Origin: Caccovicinus sp051878975
Lineage (GTDB): Bacteria > Bacillota > Clostridia > Lachnospirales > Lachnospiraceae
DNA: 39,500 bases
Direction: 5' to 3'
Assembly: GCA_051878975.1 (NCBI GenBank)
Contig: JBJELD010000082.1
Location: forward strand, 1-39,500
Numbering within the stretch: position 1 is the stretch's first letter; every line of letters begins with the position of its first letter. The position numbers and the translations under genes are program-made. The notes beneath the pieces are model-generated. The model did not search any database. It saw nothing but the letters and a program-made list of their open reading frames with translations, and was not told where the DNA came from. Positions 22,505 through 31,221 of this stretch are shown one piece after another.

Positions 22505-24310
22505 ATGGCAGAAATGAATCAGCCGGAGGAGCAGAAGCCGAAAACCGAAAAGAAGCCGAAAGCTGACCGGAAAAAGAGAAAGAAAAGAAAAAAGATGATA
22601 ATCCTGGCTGTGGTGTTGGCGCTGGCCGGAGCCGGCGGATTTTTCGGATACCGGAAAATGAAGGAGGCCGAGACGGCTTCCGCCAAGGCCCAGGAGCAGA
22701 AGACTGCAGTGGCAGAACGGAGGAATATTACGTCAGAGCTGTCTTCCTCCGGAACCCTGGAGCCGAAGGATACCTATACGATCACATCTTTGGTAGAAGG
22801 GGATGTGGTGGCAGCTGATTTTGAAGAGGGCGATCAGGTCGAGAAAGGGCAGATCCTGTATCAGATCGATGCGACCTCCATGGAGTCGGAGATTCAGTCG
22901 GCAAACAATTCTCTGGTTCGGGCACAGAACACGTATCAGGATGCGGTGGAGGATTACCAGGAGATTCAGGCAAAGCTGAGCGGGAACAACTACAAGGCCA
23001 CCAAGTCCGGATATATCAAGGAGCTTTACATTGAGGCCGGGGATAAGGTAAGCGGCAATACCAAGATCTGTGATTTGTATGATGACCTGACCATGAAGAT
23101 CCGGCTTCCGTTTTTGTCTGGTGAGGCGGCCGTCATTGCGCCCGGAGCCGAAGCGGTTCTGACCTTGTCGGATACCGGGGAACAGCTCAGCGGTATCGTT
23201 TCGTCAGTCGGAGATATGGAGGAGGTGCTGAACGGTGGAGCCCTGGTTCGTTATGTGACGATCGAGGTTGGAAATCCGGGAGGTCTGACGACTCAGACGG
23301 CAGCCACGGCTGTGATCGGAGACTGCCTGGCGGCAGAGGAAGGTTATTTTGAAGCGATCGTTGATTCGGTTATGAGTGCGGATCTGGATTCCAGCGTGGA
23401 GGTAGAGGCTCTTCTGGTCAGCAAAGGAAGCTATGTGACGAAGGGCACTCCGCTTTTCCAGATTACGGCAAAGTCAGTTCAGGATGTGATGAAATCTTAT
23501 GAGGATTCCATTGACAAGGCTGAGGAGAGTGTGGAGACTGCCCGGAATAAAGTGGATTCCACTCAGGATTCTTTTGAAAACTATACCATTACAGCGCCGA
23601 TTTCCGGTCAGGTGATCACCAAGACGACCAAGGAAGGCGACAAGATCACAAAAAGCAGCAATGGCAGTACGACCATGGCGGTGATTTATGATCTGTCAGC
23701 TCTGACCTTTCAGATGTCCATCGATGAGCTGGACATTCAGAATGTCCGGGTCGGACAGAAGGTAGAAGTGACGGCTGATGCGTTTGAGGGCCGGACATTC
23801 ACTGGAACGGTGACGAATGTGAGCCTGGAGAGCACAGCGTCCAACGGAGTAACCAATTATCCGGTTACTGTAACCATGGATGAAGTAGGAAGCCTGCTTC
23901 CGGGAATGAACGTAGATGGCGTGATCATCCTGGATGAGGTTGAAAACGTGCTGGCGATTCCGGTAGATTCCCTGATGCGCGGAAATCTGGTATATGTAAA
24001 GGATGATTCCGGAGATGCAGCAGCCGGAAAGCCTGGTACAGAAGGCGGCAGTTCCGGAGACAGCAGCGCAGCTGCTTCTGCAAAAAATGTTCCGGAAGGC
24101 TTCCACGCCGTGGAGGTGGAGACCGGTCTGACCAGTGATGATTATGTGGAAATTATAAGCGGACTGCAGGAAGGCCAGGAGGTTTATGTCAGCGAATCCA
24201 CCAAGAACACCTATACGAACTTTATGCCGGGCGGCGGTATGCCAGGCGGTTATGGCGGTCCGGGCGGCGGCGGTCCGGGCGGCGGAAACAGAGGCGGCGG
24301 AATGCATTAA
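22505..24310 (+). CDS. HlyD/MacA-type membrane-fusion adaptor with two lipoyl-hairpin modules
   Basis: A 601-residue adaptor of an ABC efflux system. After a Lys-rich cytoplasmic tail comes one membrane span (about 31-48), then outside domains. There are two lipoyl-like/hairpin units rather than one: residues ~93-197 (VEGDVVAADFEEGDQVEKGQ, helix, KSGYIKELYIEAGDKV) and ~281-395 (DSSVEVEALLVSKGSYVTKG, helix, APISGQVITKTTKEGDKI). A barrel and membrane-proximal domain (~400-560) and a Gly/Pro/Met-rich tail follow. Start at ATG 22505 with GAGGTG upstream; an in-frame GTG at 22493 is less likely. In Gram-positives such adaptors work with MacB-like pumps without an outer-membrane channel. Confidence 0.9.
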   Translation: MAEMNQPEEQKPKTEKKPKADRKKRKKRKKMIILAVVLALAGAGGFFGYRKMKEAETASAKAQEQKTAVAERRNITSELSSSGTLEPKDTYTITSLVEGDVVAADFEEGDQVEKGQILYQIDATSMESEIQSANNSLVRAQNTYQDAVEDYQEIQAKLSGNNYKATKSGYIKELYIEAGDKVSGNTKICDLYDDLTMKIRLPFLSGEAAVIAPGAEAVLTLSDTGEQLSGIVSSVGDMEEVLNGGALVRYVTIEVGNPGGLTTQTAATAVIGDCLAAEEGYFEAIVDSVMSADLDSSVEVEALLVSKGSYVTKGTPLFQITAKSVQDVMKSYEDSIDKAEESVETARNKVDSTQDSFENYTITAPISGQVITKTTKEGDKITKSSNGSTTMAVIYDLSALTFQMSIDELDIQNVRVGQKVEVTADAFEGRTFTGTVTNVSLESTASNGVTNYPVTVTMDEVGSLLPGMNVDGVIILDEVENVLAIPVDSLMRGNLVYVKDDSGDAAAGKPGTEGGSSGDSSAAASAKNVPEGFHAVEVETGLTSDDYVEIISGLQEGQEVYVSESTKNTYTNFMPGGGMPGGYGGPGGGGPGGGNRGGGMH

Positions 24311-24327
24311 GCCGGAAAGGAAGCGCC

Positions 24328-25035
24328 ATGGAACAACCATTGATCGAATTAAAAAATATCTATAAAATCTACCAGATGGGCGATGAAGAGGTTCGCGCCA
24401 GCGACGGCGTGACGCTTACCATCTGCCGGGGCGAATTTGTAGCCATTGTGGGGAAATCCGGAAGCGGAAAATCGACTCTGATGAATATTATCGGGGCGCT
24501 GGATGTGCCGACCTCCGGGGAATATTATCTGGGCGGCGAGGATGTCAGTGATATGACGGATGATGAGCTGGCGGAAATCCGGAATAAAATGATCGGGTTT
24601 ATCTTTCAGCAGTATAATCTGCTGCCCAAGCTGAACCTGCTGGAAAATGTAGAGCTTCCGCTTTTGTACGCCGGGGTTCCGGCGTCCGAGCGGAAGGAGC
24701 GGGCTTTGGCTTCTCTGGAGCGTGTCGGCCTGAAGGAAAAATGGAAGAATATGCCTTCCCAGCTTTCCGGCGGCCAGCAGCAGCGAGTGTCGATTGCCAG
24801 AGCCCTGGCCGGAGATCCTTCTCTGATTCTGGCCGATGAGCCCACCGGTGCACTGGATTCCAGAACCAGCCGGGAGGTTTTAAACTTTTTAAAGAAGCTG
24901 AATGAAGAGGGAAATACCATCGTGATGATCACCCATGACAGCTCGATTGCACTGGAAGCCAAGCGGGTAGTGCGGATCCATGATGGAAAGATTAATTTTG
25001 ACGGAGATGTGAAAGAGTATGCTGCAATCCTTTAA
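24328..25035 (+). CDS. MacB/LolD-type ABC transporter ATP-binding protein
   Basis: A 235-residue ATPase with Walker A GKSGSGKST (residues 42-50), the Q-loop FIFQQYNLLP, signature LSGGQ (146-150), Walker B LILADE (166-171), D-loop GALD and switch histidine (ITHD). It belongs to the MacB/LolD/FtsE-like group that drives mechanotransmission-type permeases. It lies 17 bp after the adaptor gene and its 3' end overlaps the permease by 17 bp, so the three form one translationally linked transporter. Likely job: export of a peptide or lipid-linked envelope compound, or of the product of an unlinked gene (inference). Confidence 0.95.
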   Translation: MEQPLIELKNIYKIYQMGDEEVRASDGVTLTICRGEFVAIVGKSGSGKSTLMNIIGALDVPTSGEYYLGGEDVSDMTDDELAEIRNKMIGFIFQQYNLLPKLNLLENVELPLLYAGVPASERKERALASLERVGLKEKWKNMPSQLSGGQQQRVSIARALAGDPSLILADEPTGALDSRTSREVLNFLKKLNEEGNTIVMITHDSSIALEAKRVVRIHDGKINFDGDVKEYAAIL

Positions 25036-26197
25036 ACTGGCTTTGAAAAGTATTTGGAGCAACAAAATGCGTTCGTTCCTGACTATGCTGGGCATTATCA
25101 TCGGCGTGGCTTCGGTGATTATTCTGGTAAGCCTGGTGAACGGCTATATGTCGTCGGTTGTAGAGAACTTTGCCAGTATGGGAGTTAATCAGATGACGGT
25201 GCGGCTGACGAATCTTTCAACCAGAAAAGCCGATCTGGACGACATGTACGGATTTTATGAAGAACATACGGAGCTGTTTGCGCAGATGTCGCCGAATGTG
25301 GTGGTGAGTGCTACGATTAAAAATGGAAATGATTCTCTGACGTCCACTTCAGTCGGCGGCTACAGTGAGGAGTACCTGGAGTTGAAGGGCTATGAGCTGG
25401 AGAGCGGACGGAATATTCAGTATGCAGACATTGCAGCGCGCAGCAAGGTGTGCGTCATCGGTTATTATGTGGCAAGTGAACTGTTCGGAGGTCCGGAAAA
25501 GGCACTGGGAGAAAACCTGAAGATAAACGGATACGCCTTTAAGATTATCGGTGTGGTGGAACGGCAGGATGATGACGATCTGGAGGAAGGAGGTACGGAT
25601 GACTTCCTCTGGCTTCCTTACAGCTCTGCAGTCAAGCTGGCCAGAAGTGCGGACATCAACAGCTATACCTTTGCCACCAGAGATGTAAAGGATACGGATA
25701 CCTGCAAAACGCTGCTGGAAAATTTTCTCTATGAGATCTACAAGGATGAGGATCTGTACCGGGTTTCGGCGAACAGTGAGATGCTGGATTCCTTAAATGA
25801 GCAGATCGCCATGATGTCCGGTATGCTGGGCGGCATCGCAGGCATTTCGCTTCTGGTAGCCGGTGTGGGCGTTATGAACATCATGCTGGTATCGGTGACG
25901 GAGCGGACCCGGGAAATCGGTATCCGGAAATCGCTGGGTGCAAAGCGCGGAACCATCATGCAGCAGTTTGTCATTGAGGCGGCGGTGACCAGCTCGATCG
26001 GAGGAATCATCGGAATCCTGCTTGGCGCCGGAGCGACCGGAGTGGCAGGAAGTCTGATGGGCATCAACGCTTCGCCGACGCCGGGAGCCGTGATCATTTC
26101 GTTCAGCGTTTCCGTGGGAATCGGACTGATCTTCGGCTATATGCCGGCAAGCCGGGCCGCGAAATTAAATCCGATCGATGCGCTTCGAAGCGAATAG
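25019..26197 (+). CDS. MacB-like ABC transporter permease (FtsX domain)
   Basis: A 392-residue permease with the MacB plan: one N-terminal membrane span (about residues 14-44, MRSFLTMLGIIIGVASVIIL region), a large extracytoplasmic domain (~45-270), then three C-terminal spans with the FtsX signature (GVGVMNIMLVSVTERTREIG, IRKSLGAKR). The ATPase domain is a separate protein, as usual in Gram-positives. It starts at ATG 25019 inside the ATPase gene. Last gene of the SLH-adaptor-ABC operon; no strong terminator is visible after it, so some read-through into the dipeptidase gene is possible. Confidence 0.94.
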   Translation: MLQSFKLALKSIWSNKMRSFLTMLGIIIGVASVIILVSLVNGYMSSVVENFASMGVNQMTVRLTNLSTRKADLDDMYGFYEEHTELFAQMSPNVVVSATIKNGNDSLTSTSVGGYSEEYLELKGYELESGRNIQYADIAARSKVCVIGYYVASELFGGPEKALGENLKINGYAFKIIGVVERQDDDDLEEGGTDDFLWLPYSSAVKLARSADINSYTFATRDVKDTDTCKTLLENFLYEIYKDEDLYRVSANSEMLDSLNEQIAMMSGMLGGIAGISLLVAGVGVMNIMLVSVTERTREIGIRKSLGAKRGTIMQQFVIEAAVTSSIGGIIGILLGAGATGVAGSLMGINASPTPGAVIISFSVSVGIGLIFGYMPASRAAKLNPIDALRSE

Positions 26198-26204
26198 AAT
26201 CCGG

Positions 26205-26233
26205 TTCCTTTTTTGTCTGGAACGTGCTAGAAT
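26205..26233 (+). promoter_or_regulatory. Extended -10 promoter of the dipeptidase gene
   Basis: TTCCTT (26205-26210), a 17-bp spacer and TGC-TAGAAT (-10 at 26228-26233). The predicted start (about 26240) lies downstream of the in-frame GTG at 26236, which supports ATG 26269 as the translation start. Confidence 0.55.
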
Positions 26234-26268
26234 AAGTGAGTACATTTTGTGGAAAGGCAGGAACGGAA

Positions 26269-27267
26269 ATGATTCGTGTAATCGATATGCATTGTGATAC
26301 AATTGCGGAGCTTCTTGAAGATCATCAGAACGGAGGCAAAAAATCGATTCGTGATTGTGACCTTCATGTGACATTGGAAAAGATGGAGCAGGGCGGGTAC
26401 GGTCTGCAGAATTTTGCTCTGTTTACGCAGCTGGAACGTGCACAGGGGCATCCCTTTGAGCGCTGCATGCAGCTGGCAGATACGTTTTTTACGGAGCTTC
26501 GGGCCAATTCGGATAAGATCGGTATTGTAAAAAGCTATGCAGATATTGAAAAAAACTGGAGGGAAGGGAGAATGTCAGCGCTGCTTACGGTAGAAGAGGG
26601 CGGCGTCTGCCAGGGAAATTTGGCTTACCTTCGGATTTTATATGAGCTGGGCGTCCGGATGATGACGATTACCTGGAATTTTCAGAATGAGCTGGGCTGG
26701 CCTAACGGCAGCCGCAGGGAGGCAGACGGACAGGTGGTCAGCGTACCGGATACGGAACACGGACTGACGGATACCGGAATGGAATTTTTGAAGGAGATGG
26801 AGCGCATCGGTATGATCGTGGATATTTCCCATCTGAATGATGCAGGAATCTGGGATGTATTCCGGAATACCCGTGAGCCGCTTGTTGCCAGCCATTCCAA
26901 CTGCCGCAGCCTGGCTCCTCATCCGCGGAACCTGACAGATGAGATGATCAGAGCGCTGGCAGAGCGCGGCGGTGTGGCAGGCATTAATTTCTTTACTCCT
27001 TTTCTGAGGACCGAAAAGCCGGGAGAGCCGCGGATGTCCTATATCCGGGAAATGATTGCCCATATGAAGCACATGAAAAAAATCGGCGGAATCGGCTGTA
27101 TCGGGCTTGGGACGGATTTCGACGGGATCAGCAATGAGGTGGAGATTGCCGACGCGTCGAAGATGCAGCTTCTTGCGGATGCCATGGAGAGGGAGGGCTT
27201 TACCATCGGGGAGATCGAGGCAGTTTTCCATGGAAATGTGCTTCGGGTTTACAAAGAGCGGTTATAA
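26269..27267 (+). CDS. Membrane dipeptidase (peptidase family M19)
   Basis: A 332-residue zinc dipeptidase of the renal dipeptidase family, which cleaves dipeptides, including some with a C-terminal D-residue. Metal ligands appear in order: His8 and Asp10 (DMHCD), Glu110 (VEEGG), His188 (DISHLND) and His209 (ASHSNCR); GLGTDFDGI near the C terminus is also typical. No signal peptide or membrane anchor is seen, so the bacterial protein is probably cytoplasmic. Start at ATG 26269, with a weak AGGCAGGA site. Own promoter; a weak hairpin overlaps its stop codon. Possible roles are peptide catabolism or wall dipeptide recycling (not distinguishable). Confidence 0.93.
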   Translation: MIRVIDMHCDTIAELLEDHQNGGKKSIRDCDLHVTLEKMEQGGYGLQNFALFTQLERAQGHPFERCMQLADTFFTELRANSDKIGIVKSYADIEKNWREGRMSALLTVEEGGVCQGNLAYLRILYELGVRMMTITWNFQNELGWPNGSRREADGQVVSVPDTEHGLTDTGMEFLKEMERIGMIVDISHLNDAGIWDVFRNTREPLVASHSNCRSLAPHPRNLTDEMIRALAERGGVAGINFFTPFLRTEKPGEPRMSYIREMIAHMKHMKKIGGIGCIGLGTDFDGISNEVEIADASKMQLLADAMEREGFTIGEIEAVFHGNVLRVYKERL

Positions 27268-27277
27268 AACCGGTTTT
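27259..27277 (+). terminator. Weak hairpin at the end of the dipeptidase gene
   Basis: CGGTT (27259-27263) pairs with AACCG (27268-27272), followed by GTTTT. The hairpin contains the stop codon. The short stem makes termination doubtful. Confidence 0.3.
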
Positions 27278-27306
27278 CGGGTATTCTAAGTGTGAAAAAG
27301 AAGAAA

Positions 27307-27391
27307 TTTTACATAGATTTTACATTCACATGCAGTTGATTTTACATGGCTTTGCTATGCTGTTTACATAGAACGGAAAAATTATGTAAAA
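27307..27391 (+). promoter_or_regulatory. Pho-box-like array of TTTTACAT elements phased at 11 bp
   Basis: TTTTACAT occurs at 27307-27314, 27318-27325 and 27340-27347. GTTTACAT follows at 27362-27369, and the inverted copy ATGTAAAA at 27384-27391. All start on one 11-bp grid (offsets 0, 11, 33, 55, 77). The core TTTACA with 5-bp gaps matches the layout of the Bacillus PhoP box (TTAACA-like repeats, 11-bp period). The operon downstream encodes a phosphate transporter and a PhoP/PhoR-like pair, so this is the likely binding site of that regulator. Confidence 0.8.
27353..27361 (+). promoter_or_regulatory. Putative activated promoter (-10) of the phosphate operon
   Basis: TGC-TATGCT (27353-27361) is an extended -10 without a good -35 box, as in activator-dependent promoters. 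With a start near 27368, the TTTTACAT units begin at about -61, -50 and -28, the placement used by PhoP-type activators. The last direct unit covers the start. Confidence 0.5.
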
Positions 27392-27408
27392 ATGCATAGG
27401 AGGAGAGT

Positions 27409-29067
27409 ATGACAATCGAGGCAATTGGAGTGCTGTTTCAATTCATTGGTGGCCTGGGTATGTTTCTGTATGGAATGAATGCCATGGCAGACGGACTGCA
27501 GAAGTCGGCGGGAAGCCGGATGCAGCAGCTTCTGGGAGTATTGACATCGAATAAGTTTCTGGGGGTGCTGGTAGGCGCCGGCATTACCGCAATTATTCAG
27601 AGTTCCTCGGCTACCACGGTTATGGTAGTCGGTTTTGTGAATGCAGGAATCATTAATCTGACACAGGCCGTAGGAATTATCATGGGTGCCAATATCGGTA
27701 CGACGGTGACGAGCTGGATCGTGTCAATGAGTGAGTGGGGCGAGATGCTGAAACCGGAATTTTTCGCCCCTCTTTTAGTGGGAATCGGCGTGGCGGTTAC
27801 CATGTTTGCCAAGGATTCCAGGAAAAAGCAGATCGGAGAGATCGTCGTCGGCTTTGGCTTTTTGTTTATCGGTCTGGATTTTATGTCCTCGTCCATTAAG
27901 CCATACCGGGATGCACCGATTTTTGCGCAGGCCTTTTCTGTCCTGGGCCAGAACCCGGTTCTCGGAATTCTGACCGGTGCGGCGGTAACCGCGATTATCC
28001 AGAGCTCCTCTGCTTCTGTGGGAATTCTACAGACGCTGGCGCTGAACGGAGTGGTCAACTGGCAGTCTGCAATTTTTATCACGCTGGGTCAGAACATCGG
28101 TACCTGTGTAACGGCGCTTCTGTCCAGTATCGGAGCGCATAAAACGGCAAAGAGGGCTGCTGTGATTCATCTGCTTTTTAACTGTGTGGGAGCTGTGATT
28201 TTTGGTGTTCTGGCGTGCATCCTGTTCCTGATGCGCCCGGACCTGGCGGTTTCTTCCATCAACAGTGTGGAAATTTCCGTGTTCCATACGATATTTAACG
28301 TTTCCAACACGGTTCTCCTGTTCCCCTTTGCAGGACTTTTAGTCAAACTGTCCTATGTATTTGTGAAGGATAAACCGGAGGGAAGCAGGGTCTCCGACGT
28401 GGAAGAGGAAATGATGCGTCATCTGGACAGCCGTATTCTGGAAACACCATCCTTTGCAATTGAACATGTGGAGAACGAAGTGGTGCGGATGGGGCAGACC
28501 GCTCTGATGAATCTGAAAATTGCAGGAGCGGCTCTCCTGGAAAACAACCAGTTTGAGACCGATGAAGTTATGAAAAATGAAGAGACGATCAATCATATGG
28601 AAAAAATGCTGACGGATTATCTGGTTAAGATCAACAATCTGTCTTTAAATGAAAATCAGCATCTGATTGTGAAAAACCTGTTTTATACCATCAGTGATAT
28701 TGAGCGGATCGGTGACCACTGCAAGAATCTGGCAGAGCTGGCGGCAGATAAGATCCGGAATCAGATCGTATTTTCCAAGGAAGCCGAGGAAGAGATGAAG
28801 GAGATCATTCAGGCGGCGATTGCCAGCGTGGACCATGCGGTCAAGGCAAGAGAACTGCATGATATGTTTGAGGTCCGCCAGGTGGTACAGAGTGAAGAGG
28901 AAGTGGACAATCTGGAAGAGGATTTAAGGGAGCGGCATATCGAGCGGCTGTCAAATAACCTGTGCAAGACGGAAAATGGTGTCATCTTCCTGGATGCAAT
29001 CAGCAATCTGGAGCGGGTATCGGATCATGCCCTGAATATTGCAGGATACGTCCGGGATGAAATGTAG
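27409..29067 (+). CDS. Na+/phosphate cotransporter (NptA/PF02690 family) with C-terminal PhoU domain
   Basis: A 552-residue sodium-coupled phosphate transporter. Two inverted Na/Pi repeats carry the hallmark QSSS sequences: Q64-S67 (TAIIQSSSATT) and Q198-S201 (TAIIQSSSASV), each in a block of hydrophobic helices (residues 1-330). The C-terminal ~210 residues form a PhoU-like four-helix region (NEVVRMGQTALMNLKIAG, ISDIERIGDHCKNLAELA, SNLERVSDHALNIA), which in other proteins tunes transport or signalling. AGGAGG lies at 27397-27403. It sits downstream of the phased Pho-box-like array and 22 bp before the response regulator gene, so phosphate limitation is the likely inducer. Direction of flux (uptake or export) cannot be decided from sequence. 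Confidence 0.93.
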   Translation: MTIEAIGVLFQFIGGLGMFLYGMNAMADGLQKSAGSRMQQLLGVLTSNKFLGVLVGAGITAIIQSSSATTVMVVGFVNAGIINLTQAVGIIMGANIGTTVTSWIVSMSEWGEMLKPEFFAPLLVGIGVAVTMFAKDSRKKQIGEIVVGFGFLFIGLDFMSSSIKPYRDAPIFAQAFSVLGQNPVLGILTGAAVTAIIQSSSASVGILQTLALNGVVNWQSAIFITLGQNIGTCVTALLSSIGAHKTAKRAAVIHLLFNCVGAVIFGVLACILFLMRPDLAVSSINSVEISVFHTIFNVSNTVLLFPFAGLLVKLSYVFVKDKPEGSRVSDVEEEMMRHLDSRILETPSFAIEHVENEVVRMGQTALMNLKIAGAALLENNQFETDEVMKNEETINHMEKMLTDYLVKINNLSLNENQHLIVKNLFYTISDIERIGDHCKNLAELAADKIRNQIVFSKEAEEEMKEIIQAAIASVDHAVKARELHDMFEVRQVVQSEEEVDNLEEDLRERHIERLSNNLCKTENGVIFLDAISNLERVSDHALNIAGYVRDEM

Positions 29068-29089
29068 CCGAAATGTGCGGAGGTACTTT

Positions 29090-29770
29090 ATGGAAAGAAT
29101 CTATGTGATTGAGGATGATGAGAATATCCGGAATCTGCTGAAAATTGCGCTGGAAGGCTTTGGATATGAGGCGGAAGCGTTTGAGACGGCTGAAGAGGCA
29201 CTGGCACGGATGAAAGAATCCGTACCGGATTTGGCGATTTTTGACTGGATGCTGCCCGGAATGGACGGAATTACCGCGATTAAGAAGATCCGCCAGACGG
29301 AAAATATGCGTCATCTCCCAATCATCGTTCTGACAGCAAAAGAAAAGGAACTGGATAAGGTGGTCGGGCTGGACTGCGGTGCGGACGATTATATGGTAAA
29401 ACCCTTTGGCGTTCTGGAGCTTTCTGCCAGAATCCGCAGCCTGCTGCGCCGGGCCGGCCGGCAGGCCGAGGAGAGCATCAGGCTGTCCTTCGGCTGTATT
29501 GAGGTCGATAAAAAAGTCCGGGAAGTATTTTCGGAAGGCCGGAAAATAGAACTGACGCTGAAGGAGTATGAGCTTCTTGTCTATCTGATGGAGCATCAGT
29601 CCCGTGTGATCACGAGGGATGAGCTTCTGAATCAGATCTGGGGATACGGCTATGACGGAGAAACCAGGACGCTGGACATGCATATCCGGACGCTGCGCCA
29701 GAAGCTGGGAGAGACAGGCGGATCCTGCATCAAGACGGTCCGCGGCGTCGGATACCGGTTAGTGAGGTGA
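29090..29770 (+). CDS. PhoP/PhoB-like OmpR-family response regulator
   Basis: A 226-residue two-component regulator. The receiver domain (residues 1-118) has the acidic pocket Glu8-Asp9-Asp10, the phosphorylated Asp52 (IFDWMLPGMDG), Thr82 (LTAKEKE) and Lys104 (MVKPFG). The C-terminal winged helix (about 128-225) has the OmpR/PhoB signature (LTLKEYELLVYLMEH, MHIRTLRQKLG, TVRGVGYRL). I chose ATG 29090 because CGGAGG sits directly upstream (29078-29083); an earlier in-frame start at 29039 lies inside the transporter gene. Its kinase partner follows after 6 bp. Likely binds the TTTTACAT array before this operon (inference from layout). Confidence 0.93.
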   Translation: MERIYVIEDDENIRNLLKIALEGFGYEAEAFETAEEALARMKESVPDLAIFDWMLPGMDGITAIKKIRQTENMRHLPIIVLTAKEKELDKVVGLDCGADDYMVKPFGVLELSARIRSLLRRAGRQAEESIRLSFGCIEVDKKVREVFSEGRKIELTLKEYELLVYLMEHQSRVITRDELLNQIWGYGYDGETRTLDMHIRTLRQKLGETGGSCIKTVRGVGYRLVR

Positions 29771-29776
29771 CAGACT

Positions 29777-31183
29777 TTGCGCAAGACAATTTTGCTGAAA
29801 TTTGTTCAGGTGCTTTTGGCGGCTCTGATCATAAACAGCGTGATCTTTTATATTGCCAGCAGCAGCATGATGCTGAAAACAGCCAGAAAGGATATGCTGT
29901 ACACGCTGGAGACGATTGACTGTATACTGGATTATAATGGCCAGCTGGACAATCAGATTGCGAAAATGGAACATATCACCGGTCAGAACATGGGACGGCT
30001 CACGCTGATCTATGAGGACGGCACGGTGGCGGCAGATACCGGCGTCGATACATCGGCGATGGACAATCATCTGGAGCGGGAAGAAGTGGCAGCGGCTCTT
30101 CAGGAAGGGAGCGGATATTCGACCCGCTATTCTTCTACCCTGAAACGGAACATGCTCTATGTGGCATACCGTTCTCCTCATGCCGGTCTGATCCTGCGTC
30201 TGGCGGTGCCCTTTGCCGGTATGCAGGAGTATCTTCCCATGCTGCTCCCGGCTGCCTGGCTCAGCTTTGCTGTAGCAGTGCTGGTTTCACTCAGCGTGAC
30301 AGACCGTTTTGTATCTTCTGTCACCAAACCGATTCAGGATCTTTCCAATGAAATGATGAAGATCAGCGGCGATCACATGGAACTGCATTTTGAACCAAGC
30401 CCTTATCCGGAGATCAATGTCATTGGTGCAACCACGGTGAAGATGTCGCACAACGTAAAGGCCTATCTGAATCAGATTGAAAAAGAGCGAAAGATCCGTC
30501 AGGAATTTTTCAGCAATGCGTCCCATGAGCTGAAGACGCCGATCACTTCGATTCAGGGCTATGCGGAGCTTCTGGAAAATGATATTGTGACGGATGAAGC
30601 CATGAAAAAGGATTTTATCCACCGGATCAAGAAGGAGGCGGTCCATATGACCAGCCTGATCAATGATATCCTGATGATTTCCAGACTGGAGGCCAAGGAG
30701 ATCGAGGTACCGTTTTCTCAGGTCCGTGTGGCAGTGGTGCTGCAGGATATCCGGGATTCGCTGGAGCCTTTGGCAGCGGAGCTTGGTGTATTCCTTCACA
30801 CGGACTGCCCTCCGATCCGTATTTACGCCAATATGCAGCAGATCCGGGAGCTGTTTATGAATCTGATTTCCAATGCCATCAAATACAATCATCCCGGCGG
30901 CGAAGTCTGGGCCACGGTGCGGGAGGAGGATGATCATCTGATTATCCGGGTCCGGGACAATGGAGTGGGAATCCCGGAGGATTCTCTGGACCGGATCTTT
31001 GAACGGTTTTACCGGGTGGACAAGGGGCGCAGCCGGAAACAGGGCGGCACCGGACTGGGGCTTTCGATCGTAAAGCATATTGTAAGCTTTTATCACGGTA
31101 CCATTGAGGTCCATTCCAAGGTTGAGGAAGGCAGCGAGTTTATCGTTTCTCTCCCGATCCTTCAGGAAAATCCGCTTACCTGA
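29777..31183 (+). CDS. PhoR-like sensor histidine kinase (TTG start)
   Basis: A 468-residue membrane kinase. Two membrane spans (about 8-30 and 152-173) bracket an extracytoplasmic sensor region of about 120 residues. A HAMP-like linker follows, then the HisKA helix with His250 (SNASHELKTPITS) and an HATPase domain: N box Asn366 (MNLISNAIKYN), G1 Asp394 (VRDNGVGIP), F box (FERFYRVDKG) and G2 (GGTGLGLSIVKHIV). No PAS domain is obvious, unlike many PhoR proteins. Initiation is probably at TTG 29777-29779, with GAGGTG seven bases upstream overlapping the regulator's stop; no ATG stands near the start. The operon ends here without a clear terminator. Confidence 0.92.
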   Translation: MRKTILLKFVQVLLAALIINSVIFYIASSSMMLKTARKDMLYTLETIDCILDYNGQLDNQIAKMEHITGQNMGRLTLIYEDGTVAADTGVDTSAMDNHLEREEVAAALQEGSGYSTRYSSTLKRNMLYVAYRSPHAGLILRLAVPFAGMQEYLPMLLPAAWLSFAVAVLVSLSVTDRFVSSVTKPIQDLSNEMMKISGDHMELHFEPSPYPEINVIGATTVKMSHNVKAYLNQIEKERKIRQEFFSNASHELKTPITSIQGYAELLENDIVTDEAMKKDFIHRIKKEAVHMTSLINDILMISRLEAKEIEVPFSQVRVAVVLQDIRDSLEPLAAELGVFLHTDCPPIRIYANMQQIRELFMNLISNAIKYNHPGGEVWATVREEDDHLIIRVRDNGVGIPEDSLDRIFERFYRVDKGRSRKQGGTGLGLSIVKHIVSFYHGTIEVHSKVEEGSEFIVSLPILQENPLT

Positions 31184-31221
31184 TTTAACGCATTAAAAAT
31201 CAAAAATTTAAAGCGATAAAA

